A DNA stretch of 64,000 nt, taken from positions 1 through 64,000 of the forward strand of contig JAURFE010000006.1 of the NCBI GenBank assembly GCA_030827135.1, read 5' to 3'. The DNA is from Vicinamibacterales bacterium. GTDB taxonomy: Bacteria; Acidobacteriota; Vicinamibacteria; Vicinamibacterales; SCN-69-37. Made by a program: the position numbers and the translations under genes. Shown piece after piece: positions 50,346-59,365 of the stretch (position 1 is the stretch's first letter; every line of letters begins with the position of its first letter). The notes under the pieces were generated by a model, which searched no databases, was not told the DNA's origin, and worked only from the letters and a program-made list of their open reading frames with translations.

Positions 50346-52559
50346 ATGACATCACAGACAGTGCTGCGGTTCCTGACGGGCAGCGTGAGTGCGCTGGCCC
50401 TTGCCGTGACCGTGTGGCCGGCGACGCCGCTGGCACAGACCCGACCGACGGCGGCTGATTACGTGAGCCCCGCGTATCCGTTCGGCCTTGTATCCGCGCG
50501 GACCACGGATCGGCTTGCCTGGATCAGCTACGACGAAGGCAAACGCAACGTGTTCACGGCGGTCGGCCCCGACTTCAAACCGGTGCGCATCACCTCGTTC
50601 ATGAATGACGATGGCGTGGATCTGACGGACCTGAGTGTCTCGGCTGACGGCAGTGTGGCGGTGTTTGTGCGGGGCCACGCGCGCAACCGCGACGGGTGGG
50701 TCGCCAATCCGCTGTCCAACTCCGATGGCACCGAGCGGGCCATCTGGGCCGTCCGTACGACCGGTGGCAGCTCCGCCTTCCGCCTGGCTGAAATTGACAC
50801 GGGCGCGCCAGTGCTTTCCCCGGATGGCCGGCATGCGCTGTACGTAAAGGGCGGTCAGATCTACAACGCCCCCGTCGTGGCCACGGCCGGCAAGACCCCG
50901 CGGGATCGGGGTGAGGAGCCCTTCATCACGGTCTTCGGGGAGAACAGCAACCCGCGCTGGTCGCCCGACAGTTCGCGGTTTGCGTTCGTCAGCAATCGCA
51001 CCGATCACAGTTTCATCGGCGTGTACGAACTCGCGACACGCAGGATCACCTGGCTCGCGCCGGACGTGGACCGCGACACCAGCCCGACCTGGTCGCCCGA
51101 CGGTACGCGCATCGCCTACATCCGCCGGCCGGGCCTGCCGTTCGGGCAGCAGCAACAACAGGGCGCGGCAGGCATTGGCAACCCGGCGGGGCCGGCGGCG
51201 GGGCGACAGGGCGGCCAGGGGGGCCGCGAGATCGGCGGCCTGACGATTCCCGGATTGTTCCGCGCGGAGTTCCGCGGCGGCGGCACCCTCGCGTTCTGGG
51301 TAGCTGACGTGAAGTCGGGGGAGGCACGCGAATTCTGGCGGCACGATCCCGCGGGCACCACCTTCCGCACCATCAACGCCATCCAGTGGGCGGGCGATCA
51401 CGTGATCTTCACGACCCAGATGCCCGACGATGAATACGACCGGTACTTCTCCGTGGCGCTCAACGGCTCGACGAAGGAGCCGGTGATGCTGACGACCACC
51501 AATGGCATCATCGAAGACGCGTCATCCATCAACCTGTCGGTCGACGGCAAGACGCTGTTCTACACCACCAACCACGGGGATATCGATCGCCGCGACATCT
51601 TTGCGGTGTCCACCGGCGGAGGCACTCCCAGGCAGGTGACCGAGACGCCGGCAATCGAAACGCAGCCGGTGCCTCTGCCGTCCGGCAAGGTGGCCGTGCT
51701 GTATGCCGATTACCGCGTACCGCAGTCGGTCGGCGTCGTGCCGGCGACGGGCGGGAACGCCACGGTCGTGTACCCCACGCTGCCCGCGCGGTATCCATTG
51801 TCCGCGCATGTCGAACCCACCAACGTCACGCTGGAAGCGTCGGACGGCGTCAAGTTCAACAATCAGCTGTTCCTGCCGAAGGACCTGAAGCCGGGCGACA
51901 AACGTCCGGCCATGGTGTTTGTCCACGGCGGACCGCAGCGGCAGATGCTGCTCGGCTACCACTATCGGCACGTCTACCACATGTTCTACGGCATCAATCA
52001 GTGGCTCGCCGACAAGGGCTACATCGTCTTGTCGGTGAACTACCGCCGCGGCGTGGGCTACGGCCGCTCGTTCCGTCAGGCCCCGAATTCCGGCGGTCAG
52101 GGCAACGCCGAATATCTCGACGTGCTCGCGGCCGGCAGGTACCTGCACTCCCGACCCGATGTCGATCCGGCACGTGTGGCGATCTGGGGACTGTCGTACG
52201 GCGGCGTGTTGACGGCGCAGGCGCTCGCGCGCAACTCCGATCTGTTTGCGGCCGGCATCGACCTCGCCGGCGTGCACCTCTGGGGCAACTCACTTGATCC
52301 GGAGAGCACGTCATTCAAATCGTCCGTGATCGGGGCGATCGACGGATGGAAGTCGCCCGTGCTCCTGCAGCATGGCGATGACGACCGCAACGTCGCGTTC
52401 ACGCAGACGACCGGCCTCGTGCAGATGCTGCGCGCGCGCAACATCGAATACGAGCTCATCGTGTTTCCAGACGACGTGCACGACTCGCTCGTGCACAGCC
52501 GCTGGATCTACATCTACGAGCGGATGGATGCGTTCCTGAAGAAACACATTGGGCAATGA
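50346..52559 (+). CDS. Exported S9-family (DPP-IV-like) peptidase
   Basis: The 737-residue protein has a signal peptide (VLRFLTGSVSALALAVTVWPATPLAQ), a beta-propeller with WSPD/PDG-type blades (PRWSPDSSRFAFVSN, PTWSPDGTRIAYI) and a C-terminal hydrolase domain. Catalytic residues lie in AIWGLSYGGVLTAQ (Ser617), LQHGDDDRNVAF (Asp) and FPDDVHDSLVHSRW (His). A Gln/Gly-rich insert (QQQQQGAAGIGNPAGP, then GRQGGQGGREIGG) interrupts the propeller near 270. The ATG has a GGAGGA site. The stop TGA is the first TGA of the GGCAATGA array that follows. Confidence 0.92.
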   Translation: MTSQTVLRFLTGSVSALALAVTVWPATPLAQTRPTAADYVSPAYPFGLVSARTTDRLAWISYDEGKRNVFTAVGPDFKPVRITSFMNDDGVDLTDLSVSADGSVAVFVRGHARNRDGWVANPLSNSDGTERAIWAVRTTGGSSAFRLAEIDTGAPVLSPDGRHALYVKGGQIYNAPVVATAGKTPRDRGEEPFITVFGENSNPRWSPDSSRFAFVSNRTDHSFIGVYELATRRITWLAPDVDRDTSPTWSPDGTRIAYIRRPGLPFGQQQQQGAAGIGNPAGPAAGRQGGQGGREIGGLTIPGLFRAEFRGGGTLAFWVADVKSGEAREFWRHDPAGTTFRTINAIQWAGDHVIFTTQMPDDEYDRYFSVALNGSTKEPVMLTTTNGIIEDASSINLSVDGKTLFYTTNHGDIDRRDIFAVSTGGGTPRQVTETPAIETQPVPLPSGKVAVLYADYRVPQSVGVVPATGGNATVVYPTLPARYPLSAHVEPTNVTLEASDGVKFNNQLFLPKDLKPGDKRPAMVFVHGGPQRQMLLGYHYRHVYHMFYGINQWLADKGYIVLSVNYRRGVGYGRSFRQAPNSGGQGNAEYLDVLAAGRYLHSRPDVDPARVAIWGLSYGGVLTAQALARNSDLFAAGIDLAGVHLWGNSLDPESTSFKSSVIGAIDGWKSPVLLQHGDDDRNVAFTQTTGLVQMLRARNIEYELIVFPDDVHDSLVHSRWIYIYERMDAFLKKHIGQ

Positions 52560-52634
52560 GGCAATGAGGCAATGGGGCAATGAGGCAATGGAATGGGCGA
52601 ATGGGGCAATGGGTGAATGGAATGTGCGCAATGG
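52553..52634. repeat. GGCAATGR half element, copy D (between same-strand genes)
   Basis: Four clean GGCAATGR octamers followed by looser GGCGAATGG and GGTGAATGG words. Only the left arm is present; there is no inverse arm. It supplies the stop of the S9 gene and the start region (MRQWNGRMGQW) of the next gene. Confidence 0.85.
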
Positions 52635-53641
52635 TCCTCATGGGGGCTGTTGCGCTCGCGGCGCAGACCTGGACGCCGCAAACCAGTGGCGTGACCGTGA
52701 CGTTCCGGGGCGTCAGTGCGGTTGATGCCGGGACGGCGTGGGTGAGTGGGGCGCGGGGCACCGTGCTGCGCACCACTGATGGCGGAGCGACCTGGGTGAA
52801 TGTGTCGCCACCGGACGCCGCCACGCTGGACATTCGCGACATTGACGCCATCGATCGCCGCACGGCCTACGCCCTCAGCATCGGCAACGCCGACCAGTCG
52901 AAAATCTTCAAGACCACGGATGGCGGGCAGACGTGGGGGACCCAATTCGTCAGCCCGGATCAGGACGCGTTTTTTGATGCCATGGCGTTCTGGGATGAGC
53001 AGCGTGGCATCGCATTCAGTGATTCCGCCAACGGCCGGCATCGTGTGATCATGACGGCCGATGGTGGTGGCACCTGGACCCGGATTGATCCGGCCGTGTT
53101 GCCGGCGGCCCTCGACAACGAAGGGGCATTTGCCGCCAGCGGCACGAATGTCGCGGTGTACGGCACCCAGCACGCCTGGATCGGCACCGGGGCGGCAGCG
53201 TCCGCGCGTGTGCTCCGCACGACTGATGGCGGAAAGACATGGGCGGTCGCTCCGACGCCGCTGGCCGCCGGTCCGACCTCCGGTATCTACTCAATCGCAT
53301 TTCGTGACGCGCGACACGGCGTGGTGGTCGGTGGTGACTACAGCAAGGAAGCGGAGGCGGTGGACAACGCGGCCATCACGTCGGATGGCGGCGCCACCTG
53401 GACGCTCGTGAAAGGACTCGGCGGGTTCCGATCGGTGGTCACCTGGCTGCCTGGCGGGACGGGCCGACAGTGGGTTGCGGTCGGGCCCTCAGGGGCCGAC
53501 CGCAGTGACGACGACGGCGCAACCTGGACTCCGGTGGAGCTTCCGGTGCGCGGCCTGCACACGTTCAGCCTGTCGCGTGATGGCGTCAGCGGTTGGGCCG
53601 CCGGAGGTCGCGGCCAGGTCGCCAAGTTTGTCACACGGTAG
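52580..53641 (+). CDS. Exported YCF48/BNR-repeat protein
   Basis: The protein of up to 353 residues is a single beta-propeller of BNR-like repeats: TVLRTTDGGATWVN, KIFKTTDGGQTWGTQF, VIMTADGGGTWTRID, RVLRTTDGGKTWAVA and AITSDGGATWTLV, with a VGPSGADRSDDDGATW end. This is the pattern of plant-type YCF48 photosystem II stability factors, which in non-photosynthetic bacteria are exported proteins of unknown role. The N terminus is odd: the first 14 residues come from the repeat array, and the hydrophobic signal (MVLMGAVALAA) lacks its own basic start. ATGs at 52622 and 52631 are alternatives. Confidence 0.8.
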   Translation: MRQWNGRMGQWVNGMCAMVLMGAVALAAQTWTPQTSGVTVTFRGVSAVDAGTAWVSGARGTVLRTTDGGATWVNVSPPDAATLDIRDIDAIDRRTAYALSIGNADQSKIFKTTDGGQTWGTQFVSPDQDAFFDAMAFWDEQRGIAFSDSANGRHRVIMTADGGGTWTRIDPAVLPAALDNEGAFAASGTNVAVYGTQHAWIGTGAAASARVLRTTDGGKTWAVAPTPLAAGPTSGIYSIAFRDARHGVVVGGDYSKEAEAVDNAAITSDGGATWTLVKGLGGFRSVVTWLPGGTGRQWVAVGPSGADRSDDDGATWTPVELPVRGLHTFSLSRDGVSGWAAGGRGQVAKFVTR

Positions 53642-53693
53642 TAGAATGCCGATGCCCAATCGGTCGAGCACGTAACACGGAGATCCAGAGACA

Positions 53694-56579
53694 ATGATGA
53701 AACGATTTTCACTAGTACTCGCGGTGGCGCTGATCGCCGCGACGGTCAATACCGCCGGGCAGGCGCCTGCGCAGGGGCTGACGACGGACACGTTGAATGC
53801 GATGACGTGGCGCAGTCTGCCGACGAACATTGTGACGGGGCGTGTGCAGGACATCGCCATCGACCCCAAAAATCCCAACATCTGGTACGTCGCGGCCGCG
53901 TTCGGCGGTGTGTGGAAGACCGAGAATCGCGGGATAAGCTTCACGCCCATCTTCGAAAACTACCCCGCGCACAACATGTGCTGCATCGTGATCGATCCGA
54001 AGAACTCGAACATCCTCTGGCTGGGCACGGGGGAGAACAAGAGCCAGCGGTCGGCGCACTTCGGCGATGGTCTCTACAAGTCCACGGACGCGGGCAAGAC
54101 GTGGACACGATCGGGCCTCGCAAACTCGGAGCACATCGGCAAGATCCTCGTGGATCCGAACAACTCGAACATCGTGTGGGTCGCCTCGCAGGGCCCCCTC
54201 TTCTCAGCGGGCGGGGACCGCGGCGTCTACAAGACGACCGACGGCGGTGCCACGTGGAACCGCGTGCTCCATGTGAACGAAGACACCGGGTTCACCGACC
54301 TGGCGTTTGATCCGCGCAACTCAAACACCATCTTCGCCGGCACCTACCAGCGTCGCCGGCACGTCGGCCAGATGATTGGCGGCGGGCCGGATGGCGGCAT
54401 CTTCAAGTCGACCGATGGCGGCCGCAACTGGATCAAGCTCACCAACGGTCTTCCCCCGGGAGAAGTCGGGCGCATTGCGCTGGCGACCGACCCGAAGAAG
54501 CCGGGCCGCGTGTATGCGCTGATTGATGCGAAGACCCCCCCGGGAGCTGGTCGTGGGGGGCGCGCGGGCGGTGGGCAGCCCGCGTCGGAACTGCCGCCGA
54601 TGAATCCGCCGACGCCGAACGACTCAATGGGCTTCTACAAGTCCGACGACAACGGGGCCACCTGGGAACGCACAGCGCGCGAGCGCGGAGGCGGCCCGGC
54701 CTATTACTCGGAAATTTATGTGGACCCGCGAACGGAGGACACCGTGTGGGTGATCGACACCTACATGAAGTGGACGAAGGACGCCGGCAAGACCTTCTCG
54801 CAGATTGGGTTCGACCTGGGTCAGGGCCCCCTCGCGGTGCACGTGGACCATCACAACGTGACGTTTGATCCAAGCAATCCGCAGCACATCCTCGTCGGCA
54901 ACGACGGCGGCGTGTACGAGACGTACGACGAGGGGAAGACGTGGCGGTTCTTCTCCAACCTGCCCATCACGCAGTACTACCGCGTCGGCATCGGCAACGA
55001 AGCGCCGTTCTACTCGGTGTGCGGCGGCACGCAGGACAACTTCTCGCTGTGTGGCCCCTCCGGCACGACGGACTCGTGGGGCATCCGCACGAGTGACTGG
55101 TACATCGTGAACGGCGGCGACGGCTTCCAGCCGCTGCCCGATCCGGTCGACCATCACTACATCTATGCGACGTCGCAGACCGGTGGACTGACGAGGTTTG
55201 ACCGTCGGACCGGACGTGGCCAGAGCATCCGGCCGCCGGCAGGCGGCACGCTCGCGGCGCAGGCGGCCGGGGCGGCCGGTGGTGGGCGTGGGGGCGGTGG
55301 TGGCGAGCGGGTGAACTGGGACGCGCCGTACGTCATCAGTCCGCACCTCAACACGCGCCTCTACTGGGGGAACAACTTCCTCTACAAGTCAGAGGACCGC
55401 GGCGCCAGCTGGGCGCGGGTCAGCCCGGACCTCACGCGCAACCTGGACCCCCGTGAAATTCCGATCATGGGCAAGTTGTGGCCGCCCGACTCCATCGCGT
55501 TCCGCGAGTCAACCACCGATCTCAGCACCATCGTGTCGGTGGATGAGTCTCCGCTCAAGGCCGGCCTGCTTTATGTCGGCACAGACGACGGCCTGCTGCA
55601 GGTCAGCGAAGACGACGGCAAGACGTGGCGCCGCGTGGAAGACTTCCCGGGCGTGCCGAAGTGGACCTACGTGAGCGACGTGTTTGCGTCGCACCTCGAT
55701 CAGAACACGGTGTTTGTGGCGCTCAACAACTGGCAGACGGGCGACTACAAGCCGTATCTGGTCAAGAGCACTGATCGCGGCCGGACGTTCACCAACATCA
55801 CCGGCAACCTGCCGGCGAAACACAACGTGTGGTCGGTGATTCAGGATCACGTGAACGCGAACCTGCTGTTTGCGGGCACGGAGTTCGGCGTGTTTGTCAC
55901 GGTGGACGGTGGCCGCCAGTGGACGCAGCTCAAGGGCGGGTGGCCGACGGCCCAGGCGCGCGACATGCAGGTACAGAAGCGCGAGAACGACCTGGTCATC
56001 GGCACCTTCGGACGCAGCTTCTTCGTCCTCGACGACTACAGCCCGCTGCGTGAGCTCACGCCGCAGTCTCTGACCGAAGAAGCGCGGCTGTATCCCGTGA
56101 AGAACCCCTGGCTCATCACGCCTGGTGGCCTGGCTCCCGCAGGCGCGGCTGGTGTCGGCACGCTCGGCGGTAACGTGCTCAGCCCGAATCCCCCGATCGG
56201 CGCGAACTTTGCCTACTCGGTGGGGCAGGCAATCCCGGAGGGCACGGACCTCGTGCTGACTGTGACGGATGCGCGCGGCCAGAAGGTGCGCGAGATGGCG
56301 CTCGACAAGTCGACGGGCTTCCGCCGGGTCCTCTGGAACCTCCGTGGCGATGCCCCGGCGGCGCCGGCGGGTGCGGGCGCGGGTGGTCGCGCTGGCGGCG
56401 CCCCCGGTGGCGCGGCGGGTGGTCCGCCTGCGGGCTTCCAGGGTGGTCGTGGCGGCGGCGTGGGCGGCGGCCAGCTCGTGGCACCCGGCACCTACCACGC
56501 GCAGATTGGCAAGAAGACCGGCGACACCGTGACGCCGGTGGGCCCGATGCAGACCTTCCGCGTGCTGGAAGTGAGCTAG
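53694..56579 (+). CDS. Large exported BNR/VPS10-sortilin-like beta-propeller protein
   Basis: The 961-residue protein has a signal peptide (MKRFSLVLAVALIAATVNTAG) and at least eight SxDxGxTW repeats (GVWKTENRGISFTP, LYKSTDAGKTWTRSG, VYKTTDGGATWNRV, IFKSTDGGRNWIKL, LYKSEDRGASWARV). Low-complexity Gly/Arg/Ala linkers occur near 280, 525 and 895-925 (GGGRGGGGGERV; GGRAGGAPGGAAGG). It is a paralogue in layout of the protein at 42150-45092: both share the NDGGVYETYDEGKTWR and QYYRVGIG-like blades and a C-terminal beta domain. No enzymatic residues are evident. A strong terminator follows. Confidence 0.88.
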   Translation: MMKRFSLVLAVALIAATVNTAGQAPAQGLTTDTLNAMTWRSLPTNIVTGRVQDIAIDPKNPNIWYVAAAFGGVWKTENRGISFTPIFENYPAHNMCCIVIDPKNSNILWLGTGENKSQRSAHFGDGLYKSTDAGKTWTRSGLANSEHIGKILVDPNNSNIVWVASQGPLFSAGGDRGVYKTTDGGATWNRVLHVNEDTGFTDLAFDPRNSNTIFAGTYQRRRHVGQMIGGGPDGGIFKSTDGGRNWIKLTNGLPPGEVGRIALATDPKKPGRVYALIDAKTPPGAGRGGRAGGGQPASELPPMNPPTPNDSMGFYKSDDNGATWERTARERGGGPAYYSEIYVDPRTEDTVWVIDTYMKWTKDAGKTFSQIGFDLGQGPLAVHVDHHNVTFDPSNPQHILVGNDGGVYETYDEGKTWRFFSNLPITQYYRVGIGNEAPFYSVCGGTQDNFSLCGPSGTTDSWGIRTSDWYIVNGGDGFQPLPDPVDHHYIYATSQTGGLTRFDRRTGRGQSIRPPAGGTLAAQAAGAAGGGRGGGGGERVNWDAPYVISPHLNTRLYWGNNFLYKSEDRGASWARVSPDLTRNLDPREIPIMGKLWPPDSIAFRESTTDLSTIVSVDESPLKAGLLYVGTDDGLLQVSEDDGKTWRRVEDFPGVPKWTYVSDVFASHLDQNTVFVALNNWQTGDYKPYLVKSTDRGRTFTNITGNLPAKHNVWSVIQDHVNANLLFAGTEFGVFVTVDGGRQWTQLKGGWPTAQARDMQVQKRENDLVIGTFGRSFFVLDDYSPLRELTPQSLTEEARLYPVKNPWLITPGGLAPAGAAGVGTLGGNVLSPNPPIGANFAYSVGQAIPEGTDLVLTVTDARGQKVREMALDKSTGFRRVLWNLRGDAPAAPAGAGAGGRAGGAPGGAAGGPPAGFQGGRGGGVGGGQLVAPGTYHAQIGKKTGDTVTPVGPMQTFRVLEVS

Positions 56580-56587
56580 GCATGTAG

Positions 56588-56653
56588 GGCCGCCTGGGTT
56601 GCAGGCGGCCAAACACAGGGCGCCGGTGGTGTACACCGCCGGCGCCCTTTCTG
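56588..56653 (+). terminator. Double hairpin terminator after the BNR gene
   Basis: A first stem (GGCCGCCTG with CAGGCGGCC, five-base loop, 56588-56610) is followed by a second, longer one (AGGGCGCCGG...CCGGCGCCCT, inner GGTG/CACC pairs, 56617-56648) and then TTTCTGTTT. The second is a good plus-strand terminator between convergent genes. Confidence 0.8.
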
Positions 56654-56667
56654 TTTCATCCGCCCAA

Positions 56668-57291
56668 CTACTTGGCCAGGCTGCGAATCAGCGTCAGCAA
56701 CATGTCGATGGCCACCACGTTGTGACCGCCCGACGGGATGATGACATCCGCGTAGCGCTTGCTGGGTTCGGCAAACTCCAGGTGCATCGGCTTGACGGTC
56801 GAGAGGTACTGGTCGATCACGGACTCGACGGTGCGTCCACGTTCGGTGATGTCGCGCTGCAGGCGGCGGATGAACCGCAGGTCACTGTCGGTGTCCACGA
56901 ACACCTTCACGTCCATGAGCTTGCGGAGCGCGGCATCCGTGAAGATCAGAATGCCTTCCACGATGATTGCCGTGCGCGGCTCGAGGGGCTCCGTGGTGGC
57001 CTTGCGGGCGTGGCGGGCGAAGTCGTAGACCGGCATCTCGATCGCATGTCCGGCGCGCAGTTCCTTGACGTGCCGCACGAGCAGATCTGTCTCCAGTGCA
57101 TCCGGATGGTCGTAGTTGAGTGCGGCGCGGTCCTCAAACCGGAGCGCCGGATGGTCGCGGTAGTACCGATCGTGCTCGAGCACCGAGACGTGACCGTCGC
57201 CCAGGGCTTCAATGATGTTGCGTACGACGGTCGTTTTGCCGGAGCCTGAGCCGCCGGCGACGCCGATCACAAGGGGAGCGCGGGAAGTCAT
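56668..57291 (-). CDS. udk: Uridine kinase
   Basis: The 207-residue P-loop kinase phosphorylates uridine and cytidine with GTP or ATP. It has IGVAGGSGSGKTTVVRNI (Walker A), the base-binding DRYYRD...LNYDHPDALETDLL, VYDFARHARKA and VEGILIFTDAALRKLMD (Walker B-like), and the lid RFIRRLQRDITERGRTVESV. Length fits the family. It is divergent from the SDR gene, 24 bases apart, and convergent with the BNR gene. Confidence 0.95.
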   Translation of the reverse strand: MTSRAPLVIGVAGGSGSGKTTVVRNIIEALGDGHVSVLEHDRYYRDHPALRFEDRAALNYDHPDALETDLLVRHVKELRAGHAIEMPVYDFARHARKATTEPLEPRTAIIVEGILIFTDAALRKLMDVKVFVDTDSDLRFIRRLQRDITERGRTVESVIDQYLSTVKPMHLEFAEPSKRYADVIIPSGGHNVVAIDMLLTLIRSLAK

Positions 57292-57315
57292 GGGTTTCAG
57301 TGTACCCTGCGCCTC

Positions 57316-58107
57316 ATGGACCTCGGGTTGAAGGGCAAAGTGGCGATGGTGGCCGGCGCGAGTCGCGGCCTTGGGTACGCCGTGGCGCGCGGGCTCGCGG
57401 CCGAAGGCGCCGTGGTGTCGCTCGGTGCGCGCAACGCAGACAGCATTGCCGCGGCGGCGGCACGGATCGCAACTGAGACGGGTGCGACGACACTGGGGAC
57501 CGCGGTTGACGTGCGATCGGCCGACGCCATACAGGCGTGGTTCGAGGCGACCCGGAAGGCGTACGGCGGTGTCGACCTGCTGTTCGTGAATGCGGGTGGC
57601 CCCCCGGCGGGACAGTCGTTGTCGTTTGATGACGCGGCCTGGAACGACGCGTTTGAGCTGCTCGTCCTCAGCGCCGTCCGGATGATCCGCCTGGCAGTGC
57701 CGTCAATGCGCGCTCGTGGCGGGGGAGCGATTGTGGTGTCCACATCCGCCGCGGTGAAGGAACCGATACCGAATCTCGCCTTGTCCAACGTGGTGCGGTC
57801 GGCGGTTTCGGCGTTGTCCAAGACCATGGCGAATGAATTGGCCGGCGACGGGATTCGCGTCAACCATCTGCTGCCGGGCCGCATCGAAACCGATCGCATT
57901 CGTGAACTCGATCAGATTCGCGCGACAGCCACCGGGCAGACACCGGCCGACGTGAAAGCCGGATTCGCGAAGGTGATTCCCCTCGGACGGTACGGCGCGC
58001 CCGACGAGTACGGGCATGCGGCGGTGTTTCTGTTTTCGGATGCGGCGCGGTACATCACCGGCGCGTCGCTGCAGGTGGATGGCGGCATGATCAAGGCCGT
58101 CATGTAG
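57316..58107 (+). CDS. Short-chain dehydrogenase with non-canonical catalytic residues
   Basis: The 263-residue SDR has the cofactor motif VAGASRGLGYAVARGL, the NAGGPP variant of NNAG, and VDGGMIKAVM at the C terminus. The catalytic Tyr-x-x-x-Lys is replaced: after VVSTSAAVKEP the sequence is LALSNVVRSAVSAL, so Ser157 and Arg161 take the Tyr and Lys positions. This S-x-x-x-R pattern is seen in a known SDR subgroup that resembles FabG (NAGGPP and LALSN). Reaction and substrate are unknown; it may be catalytically altered or non-catalytic. It is in a short divergent pair with udk. Confidence 0.85.
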   Translation: MDLGLKGKVAMVAGASRGLGYAVARGLAAEGAVVSLGARNADSIAAAAARIATETGATTLGTAVDVRSADAIQAWFEATRKAYGGVDLLFVNAGGPPAGQSLSFDDAAWNDAFELLVLSAVRMIRLAVPSMRARGGGAIVVSTSAAVKEPIPNLALSNVVRSAVSALSKTMANELAGDGIRVNHLLPGRIETDRIRELDQIRATATGQTPADVKAGFAKVIPLGRYGAPDEYGHAAVFLFSDAARYITGASLQVDGGMIKAVM

Positions 58108-58111
58108 GCGC

Positions 58112-58148
58112 GGCAATGAGACAATGGGGTAATGGAATGGGCGCAATG
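58112..58148. repeat. GGCAATGR half element, copy E
   Basis: GGCAATGAGACAATGGGGTA and further ATGG words form a short left arm only. It lies between the SDR stop and the start of the serine hydrolase and would add ten extra residues if the upstream ATG were used. Confidence 0.75.
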
Positions 58149-59213
58149 AAGCGAATGGCGCTCGTGATCGTGCTGACGGGTGCGGTTGCGCGTCTGACGG
58201 CACAGGCGCCAGTGGTGCCTGGCGCTGAGTGGGCACGCGTGGGTGATCCGAAGTCGGCAGGGTATTGCCAGGCGCCGCTCGATGCGGTGACGAGTCATCT
58301 GCAGACACTGGGCACCACGGCGGTGACCGTCGTTGTTGGCGGCAAGGTGTTGTTCGACTACGGCCCGCAGGATGAGGTGACGTACCTCGCGTCGGTCCGC
58401 AAGAGCATCCTGGCGATGATGTTCGGGCAGTACATCGCCAACGGCACCATTCGACTCGATGCCACGATGGCCGATCTCGGAATCGATGACGTGCAGGGGT
58501 TGCTGCCGAAGGAAAAGACGGCGACGGTGCGCCAGTTGCTGGCGTCACGGTCGGGCGTGTATCACGAGGCCGCCAATGCCGCGTGCACCGGGTGCGGCAG
58601 CACGTCGGGCGACCCGCCGGGGCCGCGCGGCAGCGTGGAGCCGGGCAGTTATTTCCTCTACAACAACTGGGACTTCAACGCGCTCGGGACCATCTTCGAG
58701 AAGGCGACGGGCAAAGACATCTACGTCGCGTTCGAGGAGGATTTCGCGAAGCCGCTGCAGTTCCAGGACTATCGCCTCGATGCCCAGCGCAAGGCCCGTC
58801 GTCCCCAGGCATCGCAGCACCCGGCGTATCACTTCTATCTTTCCACTCGTGACATGGCGCGACTTGGACTCTTGATGCTCCGCAACGGTCGATGGGGCAG
58901 CACGCGTCTGCTGTCAGAAGAGTGGGTTGAAGAAATGATCACGCCGGTCACGCCGGTGTCAGCAATGAACCCTGCGCCCCTCCGCGATGGCCCGTTCGGC
59001 TATGGGTACCTCTGGTGGATCTGGGACGGCCCGCACAACACCGGTATCTATCGCGACGCCTACACCGGCATCGGCGCCATCGGCCAGTTCATCACGGTGC
59101 TGCCTGAACTCGACATGGTCATCGCGCACAAGACCCGCGCGAATGCGACAGCGGTGTCCCGGGCGCAGTATTTGGATGTCGTCGACAGGGTGGCACGGGC
59201 GCGTTGTCAATGA
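58146..59213 (+). CDS. Exported serine hydrolase, beta-lactamase/class C fold
   Basis: The 355-residue protein has a signal peptide (MKRMALVIVLTGAVARLTAQ), the S-x-x-K motif in TYLASVRKSILAM (Ser83, Lys86), the Y-x-N motif in FLYNNWDFNALG (Tyr172, Asn174) and an HKT-like third motif (VIAHKTRANA). It belongs to the beta-lactamase/D-aminopeptidase/esterase clan; a penicillin-binding or esterase role is more likely than true beta-lactamase. The ATG at 58146 is chosen because the upstream ATG is in repeat sequence. The stop TGA is the first repeat TGA. Confidence 0.9.
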   Translation: MKRMALVIVLTGAVARLTAQAPVVPGAEWARVGDPKSAGYCQAPLDAVTSHLQTLGTTAVTVVVGGKVLFDYGPQDEVTYLASVRKSILAMMFGQYIANGTIRLDATMADLGIDDVQGLLPKEKTATVRQLLASRSGVYHEAANAACTGCGSTSGDPPGPRGSVEPGSYFLYNNWDFNALGTIFEKATGKDIYVAFEEDFAKPLQFQDYRLDAQRKARRPQASQHPAYHFYLSTRDMARLGLLMLRNGRWGSTRLLSEEWVEEMITPVTPVSAMNPAPLRDGPFGYGYLWWIWDGPHNTGIYRDAYTGIGAIGQFITVLPELDMVIAHKTRANATAVSRAQYLDVVDRVARARCQ

Positions 59214-59365
59214 GGCAATGAGGCAATGGGGCAATGGGGCAATGGAATTTCCGCAATTAGGTAATTCCGCAATGCAATGGCCGTAAGTGTGGTCATTCCA
59301 TTCGCCCATTCAAGAATTAGGGGAATTCCATTGCCCCATTGCCCCATTGCCTCATTGCCCCATTC
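59208..59365. repeat. GGCAATGR palindromic element, copy F
   Basis: CAATGAGGCAATGAGG and GGCAATGG octamers, then GGAATTTCCGCAATTAGG, GCAATGCAATGGCCG, then the inverse (CATTCCATTCGCCCATTC, GGGGAATTCC, ATTGCCCCATTGCC). It ends one base before the four-helix-bundle stop on the other strand. Confidence 0.9.
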
